DNA from: Burkholderia anthina
GTDB lineage: Bacteria; Pseudomonadota; Gammaproteobacteria; Burkholderiales; Burkholderiaceae
Direction of reading: 5' to 3'
Length of the DNA: 64,000 bases
Assembly: GCF_902498995.1 (NCBI RefSeq)
Contig: NZ_CABVLY010000001.1
Span: 434,001 to 498,000 of the forward strand
The translations under genes and the position numbers were made by a program. The notes below the pieces were generated by a model. It was not told where the DNA came from, did not search any database, and saw nothing but the letters and a program-made list of their open reading frames with translations. Shown piece after piece: positions 63,387 through 64,000 of this stretch; position 1 is the stretch's first letter; each line of letters begins with the position of its first letter.

Positions 63387-64000
63387 TTGGAAACCCAGAA
63401 CACTCTTCGCAAACCGATGGACGGCACGAGTACGTCGCCGGTCACGGTCCTCAAGCGCCTGTGGCCGTACATCCGGCCGCTCATCGGCATCGTGGTGCTC
63501 GCCGTGGTGACGATGGGCGTCGTCGCGGCCACGGAAGCCGGGATTCCGGCGCTGCTCAAGCCGCTGCTCGACCACGGTTTCGGCTCGCACGGCAGCGACC
63601 GCGCGAAATGGTACGTGCCGATCGCGGTGATCGGCCTCGCGCTCGTGCGCGGCGTATCGCAGTACGCGTCGAACTACCTGCTCAACTACGTTTCGAACCG
63701 CATCCTGCTGCAGCTGCGGCTCGAGATGTTCCAGCGGATGCTCCACACGGGCGCGTCGTTCTTCCAGCGCGAAACCGCGAGCACCGTGATCAACGCGATC
63801 GTGTTCGAGGTCAACCAGATCCTGTCGGTGCTGACCGGCGTGATGGTCACGCTCGTGCGCGACTCGCTGACGGTGGTGTTCCTGCTCGGCTACCTGTTCT
63901 ACCTGAACTGGCGGCTCACGCTGATCGTCGCGGTGATCCTGCCGGGTATCGGCTGGCTCGTCAGCAAGATCAACCGCCGCCTGCGGCGCCTGAACCGCGA
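63387..64000 (+). CDS. msbA: Lipid A export ABC transporter MsbA (5' part)
   Basis: The window ends inside this gene after about 204 codons, so only the first membrane helices are seen. [20 protein letters not shown] near 33, [55 protein letters not shown] and [20 protein letters not shown] match the MsbA transmembrane domain. MsbA flips lipid A-core across the inner membrane. The best start is a TTG at 63387, with AGGAAGG seven bases before it; an ATG at 63417 and an ATG at 63348 are in the same frame. The ATP-binding half lies beyond the window. Confidence 0.9.
   Translation, partial: METQNTLRKPMDGTSTSPVTVLKRLWPYIRPLIGIVVLAVVTMGVVAATEAGIPALLKPLLDHGFGSHGSDRAKWYVPIAVIGLALVRGVSQYASNYLLNYVSNRILLQLRLEMFQRMLHTGASFFQRETASTVINAIVFEVNQILSVLTGVMVTLVRDSLTVVFLLGYLFYLNWRLTLIVAVILPGIGWLVSKINRRLRRLNR

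Overview
The window looks like chromosomal DNA of a high-GC betaproteobacterium, most probably Burkholderia and quite likely the Burkholderia cepacia complex. The basis is two-thirds GC by eye, strong G/C third-position bias, and family content typical of that group: a PHA depolymerase with the cysteine active site of the Ralstonia/Burkholderia type, an MctP-DUF3311 pair, a PACE exporter, DUF1841, an FtsK with a very long linker, and a lipopolysaccharide core cluster ending at msbA. The species call is inference; no rRNA is present.

Layout. 1-232: a lower-GC flank abuts the 3' end of tRNA-Arg(CCU), which resembles one end of a tRNA-integrated island. 381-8065: rubredoxin, a secreted DUF4399 protein, the ABC-F ATPase Uup, and the topoisomerase IV pair parE-parC followed by a clear terminator. 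8238-14000: a CopD-like membrane protein, a LysR/PACE efflux divergon, chromate transporter chrA, and a membrane GGDEF-EAL protein. 14220-20329: PhzF, RidA, a PLP aminotransferase, an EamA exporter and a VOC protein on the minus strand, facing a divergent MocR-type regulator. 20348-25452: htpG behind a textbook heat-shock promoter, then ubiC and a deoxyinosine glycosylase in overlapping frames, a small membrane protein, a ParDE/RelBE-type toxin-antitoxin module and a spermidine-synthase-like protein. 25651-30554: DUF3311-mctP, a PhnB-like protein, transaldolase and a BenE transporter.

30615-42822: a MoxR ATPase/VWA pair, divergent tandem cytochromes c, DUF1841, an EamA transporter, nth overlapping an orphan soluble RsxB, a TetR regulator, PhaZ, a GH15 enzyme and a secreted beta-propeller lactonase. 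42917-52651: giant ftsK, a META-domain lipoprotein, purT, a small lipoprotein, an MliC-like protein and rhlE. 52821-58421: trhO-gluQRS (two tRNA wobble-base modification genes) divergent from dnaE. 58661-64000: lipopolysaccharide core and lipid A export functions (GT9, O-antigen ligase-like, two GT2 and the start of msbA).

Most of the window is housekeeping in short operons. The unusual parts are an orphan RsxB lacking its membrane anchor and fused to a charged tail, translationally coupled to nth; a PhaZ with a histone-H1-like tail and candidate PhaR sites; a MoxR/VWA pair with an altered metal-binding motif; an aminotransferase-RidA-PhzF group with candidate direct-repeat operators; a toxin-antitoxin operon with a perfect palindrome; DnaA boxes just upstream of parE; and a glutamine at the quinolone-contact serine of ParC. 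No CRISPR array, insertion sequence or intact prophage was found. I ran no searches; all family names come from reading the translated sequence.
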